DNA from: Hydractinia symbiolongicarpus | Taxonomy: Eukaryota; Cnidaria; Hydrozoa; Anthoathecata; Hydractiniidae | DNA length: 60,000 nt | Reading direction: 5' to 3' | NCBI RefSeq assembly: GCF_029227915.1 | Contig: NC_079888.1 | Coordinates: 12,137,001 to 12,197,000, forward strand | In this document: in pieces, positions 58,204-60,000 of the stretch | Layout of the letters: each line of letters begins with the position of its first letter | How positions within the stretch are numbered: the first letter of the stretch is position 1 | Program-made: the position numbers and the translations under genes | The notes under the pieces: model-generated | The model's database searches: none | What the model was told of the DNA's origin: nothing | Seen by the model: only the letters and a program-made list of their open reading frames with translations

Positions 58204-58464
58204 ATGGCAACACCTCATGCAAACGTAACCCCGAAAGAAAAGGAGATCCTGGGCATGCTCTACGAAACCGTTGTAGATCTTAGTTTCACCTTTGCCTATG
58301 CCATGGCAGGTGAGAAATTCTTGAGTATAACAAGGTCATCTACCAAAATGGATACCAATGATGTTCTTAAGATGCTGGCGTACTTCGCGGCAGGTAGGGC
58401 GAGTCGTGAAATGGCTGTTAAAAAGGAGTGGTTACCCGCGAGTATCGTGCCGAAACCTAAATGA
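58204..58464 (+). CDS. virus-like element ORF 1, small unknown protein
   Basis: 86 codons from ATG to TGA. The first half has an alpha-helical, hydrophobic stretch (Phe-Thr-Phe-Ala-Tyr-Ala-Met-Ala), and the middle has a Leu-Lys-Met-Leu-Ala-Tyr-Phe helix. The protein ends in a Pro/Lys tail. No family is recognised. Its stop codon overlaps the next ATG as ATGA, a coupling arrangement common in compact viral and prokaryotic operons. Confidence 0.5.
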   Translation: MATPHANVTPKEKEILGMLYETVVDLSFTFAYAMAGEKFLSITRSSTKMDTNDVLKMLAYFAAGRASREMAVKKEWLPASIVPKPK

Positions 58465-58919
58465 GCGTCCAGTAGAATTTCTATTTGTCCCTAAGGACAA
58501 ATAGAAACATAGAAGGAACCAGGAGTTGCCAGAGATGCAAACACTATCTACCCTTGAACCATTTTAAGATGAAGTGTAATGGTCAACCAACGAGGACATG
58601 CATCAAATGCCTCGATAAAAAAAAGGCGTCAAAGGAGCGTACAACAAAGTGCCGCCCCGGCAACCAGCCTCTATACAAGCTCATGACTATCTGTAGGGCT
58701 CATATTTAAGCCCAGTTTTCCGTGGGTACGACATGGAAAGTCTATAAGTTTTTGCATATACATCACAAGGTACCGTTTAAGTATATAGAAACCGGGAGGT
58801 ATCCGACGCATGCTGATGTTGCCAAGGCATTACACAAGGAGGGTCTCTTCATAGTAAATGGAGGCCAAATGTTGTTCGAAGTGCAAGCACGTTTTAACCC
58901 TGGACAAGTTCAAGATTAG
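58461..58919 (+). pseudogene. virus-like element ORF 2, zinc-binding, interrupted by two stops
   Basis: One reading frame runs from the ATG at 58461 (in the ATGA overlap) to 58919, but is cut by TAG at 58473-58475 and TAA at 58707-58709. Between the two stops it encodes Cys-Gln-Arg-Cys-Lys-His with a later Cys-Ile-Lys-Cys, a likely zinc knuckle that resembles the start of the next ORF. After the TAA comes a basic segment with Trp-Lys-Val-Tyr-Lys-Phe-Leu and His-Ala-Asp-Val-Ala-Lys motifs but no ATG of its own. Decay is the simplest reading; recoding is a less likely alternative. No restored product is given. Confidence 0.45.
58481..58504 (+). promoter_or_regulatory. perfect 10-bp stem-loop after the early TAG
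   Basis: CTATTTGTCC pairs with GGACAAATAG around a CTAA loop. It begins 6 nt after the in-frame TAG of ORF 2. It might be a transcript processing or termination hairpin, or affect decoding; no function is shown. Confidence 0.5.
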
Positions 58920-59355
58920 GGGGAATAGTCGAACGAAGAGTTGTATAGGTTGCTTGCACAAAGCGAAGGGGAAGCGGCGTACCAAATGCAAGGACCATGT
59001 TATCGAACACAAAGTAGACCCTCTTACCATTGATAGGGAAATTAGAGGGTTTCAACAGAATGAGAATTACCTGCTCCTCTATACCCTGTTCACGTACAAT
59101 ATTATATCCAGGTACGCCGAATTCATCGGAGCACCCTACGAGAGCCAGGAAAAGGTATGGCTCGTCAAGGTACTGCGTTTCCTACATGGAAAATTAACAT
59201 ATACTCCGCTACCCCTCGAATATAAGACCCAAAAGACCAAACTCTGCCCTGCATGTCGAGGGTCTTTGGTAAATAATCACGGCGGCGTGTTGATTTGTTC
59301 AACATGTGCCGCGATATACCCTAAAATTCATGATAGAAAATGGTCGAACTATTAA
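58858..59355 (+). CDS. virus-like element ORF 3, zinc-binding protein
   Basis: 165 codons from ATG to TAA, starting inside the end of ORF 2. The N-terminus has Cys-Ser-Lys-Cys-Lys-His, then Cys-Ile-Gly-Cys, the same arrangement as in ORF 2, so the two are tandem relatives. The middle is helical (Leu-Leu-Leu-Tyr-Thr-Leu-Phe). The C-terminus has a second zinc-ribbon pattern, Cys-Pro-Ala-Cys and Cys-Ser-Thr-Cys. A DNA-binding or transcription role would fit, as small zinc-ribbon proteins are common in such elements, but this is inference. Confidence 0.6.
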   Translation: MEAKCCSKCKHVLTLDKFKIRGNSRTKSCIGCLHKAKGKRRTKCKDHVIEHKVDPLTIDREIRGFQQNENYLLLYTLFTYNIISRYAEFIGAPYESQEKVWLVKVLRFLHGKLTYTPLPLEYKTQKTKLCPACRGSLVNNHGGVLICSTCAAIYPKIHDRKWSNY

Positions 59356-59358
59356 TAG

Positions 59359-59952
59359 ATGGATTCTTTAAAAGACTCCCACACGGCAATCTTCACCGGC
59401 CCGACAAGTTGTGGCAAGACACAACGTGTCTTGGACCTATTGGAAAATGAGTATAGGGGACACTATCACAATATTATGATACTGTGCCCTATCATACGGT
59501 GGAATACCACCTGTTTAGAGAGGGCATCGCTATGGAAAGACCCCTATGTCTTTCTAATCGATCCTAAGGATCAATTGTTTGAATGGATAGCGAAATTGTC
59601 CTTGTTACTGGCAGGCGAGGAGAGTTTGTTTGTCGTGGACGACATGATATCTGACGAGGGCCTCGATAAGCGTCGACAGTCCCTGCTTGAATTGGCTATT
59701 TCGGGAAAGCATCGCAAACACAGTCTTTGGCTATTAACCCAGTCGTATACAGCTTTCCCCAATAACTTCAGAAAGCAGAAAAAGGCCTTGTTTTTGTGGT
59801 ACCCTAATGAACGCAGTGACATGAAAATGATCGATGAAGAGACGAATTTGATCCCGGACCGGGATGATATCAAAGCTAATCTGAAAAAGTCCAAGCACGC
59901 ACGCTTGATGGTGAGGTTGGAACATCCTAGGACGTGGAAAATCCTCAAGTGA
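59359..59952 (+). CDS. virus-like element ORF 4, packaging-type P-loop ATPase
   Basis: 197 codons starting 3 nt after the previous stop. The Walker A motif Gly-Pro-Thr-Ser-Cys-Gly-Lys-Thr lies at residues 14-21. The Walker B-like Leu-Phe-Val-Val-Asp-Asp comes about 80 residues later, and a Leu-Leu-Thr-Gln-Ser segment beyond it is a good candidate for the sensor Gln/Asn. Length and layout fit the FtsK/HerA-related genome-packaging ATPases (A32-like) of Polintons and related DNA viruses, which drive DNA into capsids. The frame is intact. What follows it lies outside the window. Confidence 0.65.
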   Translation: MDSLKDSHTAIFTGPTSCGKTQRVLDLLENEYRGHYHNIMILCPIIRWNTTCLERASLWKDPYVFLIDPKDQLFEWIAKLSLLLAGEESLFVVDDMISDEGLDKRRQSLLELAISGKHRKHSLWLLTQSYTAFPNNFRKQKKALFLWYPNERSDMKMIDEETNLIPDRDDIKANLKKSKHARLMVRLEHPRTWKILK

Positions 59953-60000
59953 CCACGATGAAAACCTCTGGCTTACGTTGATATATTAGAAAGATGTCGT

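Larger units (their letters stand above)
58080..60000 (+). mobile_element. left part of an integrated virus-like element (Polinton-like)
   Basis: Five or six short intronless frames run in one direction with overlaps or gaps of only a few bases: ATGA overlap at 58461, frame overlap at 58858-58919, TAATAG-ATG at 59353-59361. Composition differs from the AT-rich host. The last frame is a packaging-type P-loop ATPase. Compactness, one-way order and the ATPase together suggest a Polinton, Polinton-like virus or adintovirus relative. Capsid, polymerase and integrase are not within the window, so the group cannot be fixed. The element continues beyond 60000. Confidence 0.55.

Overview
The window reads as nuclear DNA of an AT-rich, transposon-dense animal genome. 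A hydrozoan or other cnidarian is my best guess. Coding exons are short and separated by GT-AG introns, intergenic DNA is long, and the mobile elements (BEL/Pao, L2/CR1-like LINE, Penelope-like, IS3EU-like, Ginger2/KRBA2-like, pogo and Harbinger fossils) are those of a metazoan. The species cannot be fixed from this sequence alone. There is no rRNA, no confident tRNA and no CRISPR.

Host genes are few. (1) A complete five-exon flavin amine oxidase (polyamine-oxidase-like, secreted) lies on the minus strand at 51179-54304; its splice sites join to an uninterrupted 471-codon frame. (2) Three dispersed two-exon genes (2075-2480 minus, 34930-35711 plus, 45168-46113 minus) encode one family of small secreted, lysine-rich peptides. 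They share a signal peptide, a Cys-[LM]-Ala-Ser-Gly-[YF] junction, a phase-0 intron at the same place, and a second exon with Phe-Cys-x6-Cys-x2-Leu-Leu-Lys. I do not recognise the family. A few isolated candidate exons (37542, 14725, 56225, 57498) are listed with low confidence.

Mobile DNA, left to right: MITE-like elements at 3.4-4.1 kb and 7.7 kb; a Helentron/HINE-like repeat at 5.1 kb, with relatives at 39.0, 43.1 and 55.5 kb; a Harbinger-like remnant carrying a SANT-type ORF at 11.5-12.2 kb; a Penelope GIY-YIG fragment at 16.1 kb; an internally deleted BEL/Pao element behind a (TA)55 microsatellite at 18.8-22.3 kb; a 4,088-bp IS3EU-like DNA transposon with 6-bp target duplications, an integrase and a divergent HECT-like gene (23090-27177); a decayed pogo-type transposase split by a LINE with an intact 1,031-aa ORF (28.5-32.5 kb); a second Penelope fragment followed by a degenerate hammerhead-like motif (36.1-37.5 kb); and an internally deleted Ginger2/KRBA2-like element (38939-42482) that contains a Helentron-like repeat, which in turn contains a 300-bp MITE.

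The right edge (58.2 kb to the end) changes character: GC rises and short, intronless, tightly packed ORFs run in one direction, ending in a P-loop ATPase of the packaging-ATPase type. This looks like the left part of an integrated Polinton-like or other virus-like DNA element that continues past the window.

Functionally, the host genes point to secretion (an extracellular amine oxidase and secreted cationic peptides). Most of the rest is a record of successive, nested transposition.
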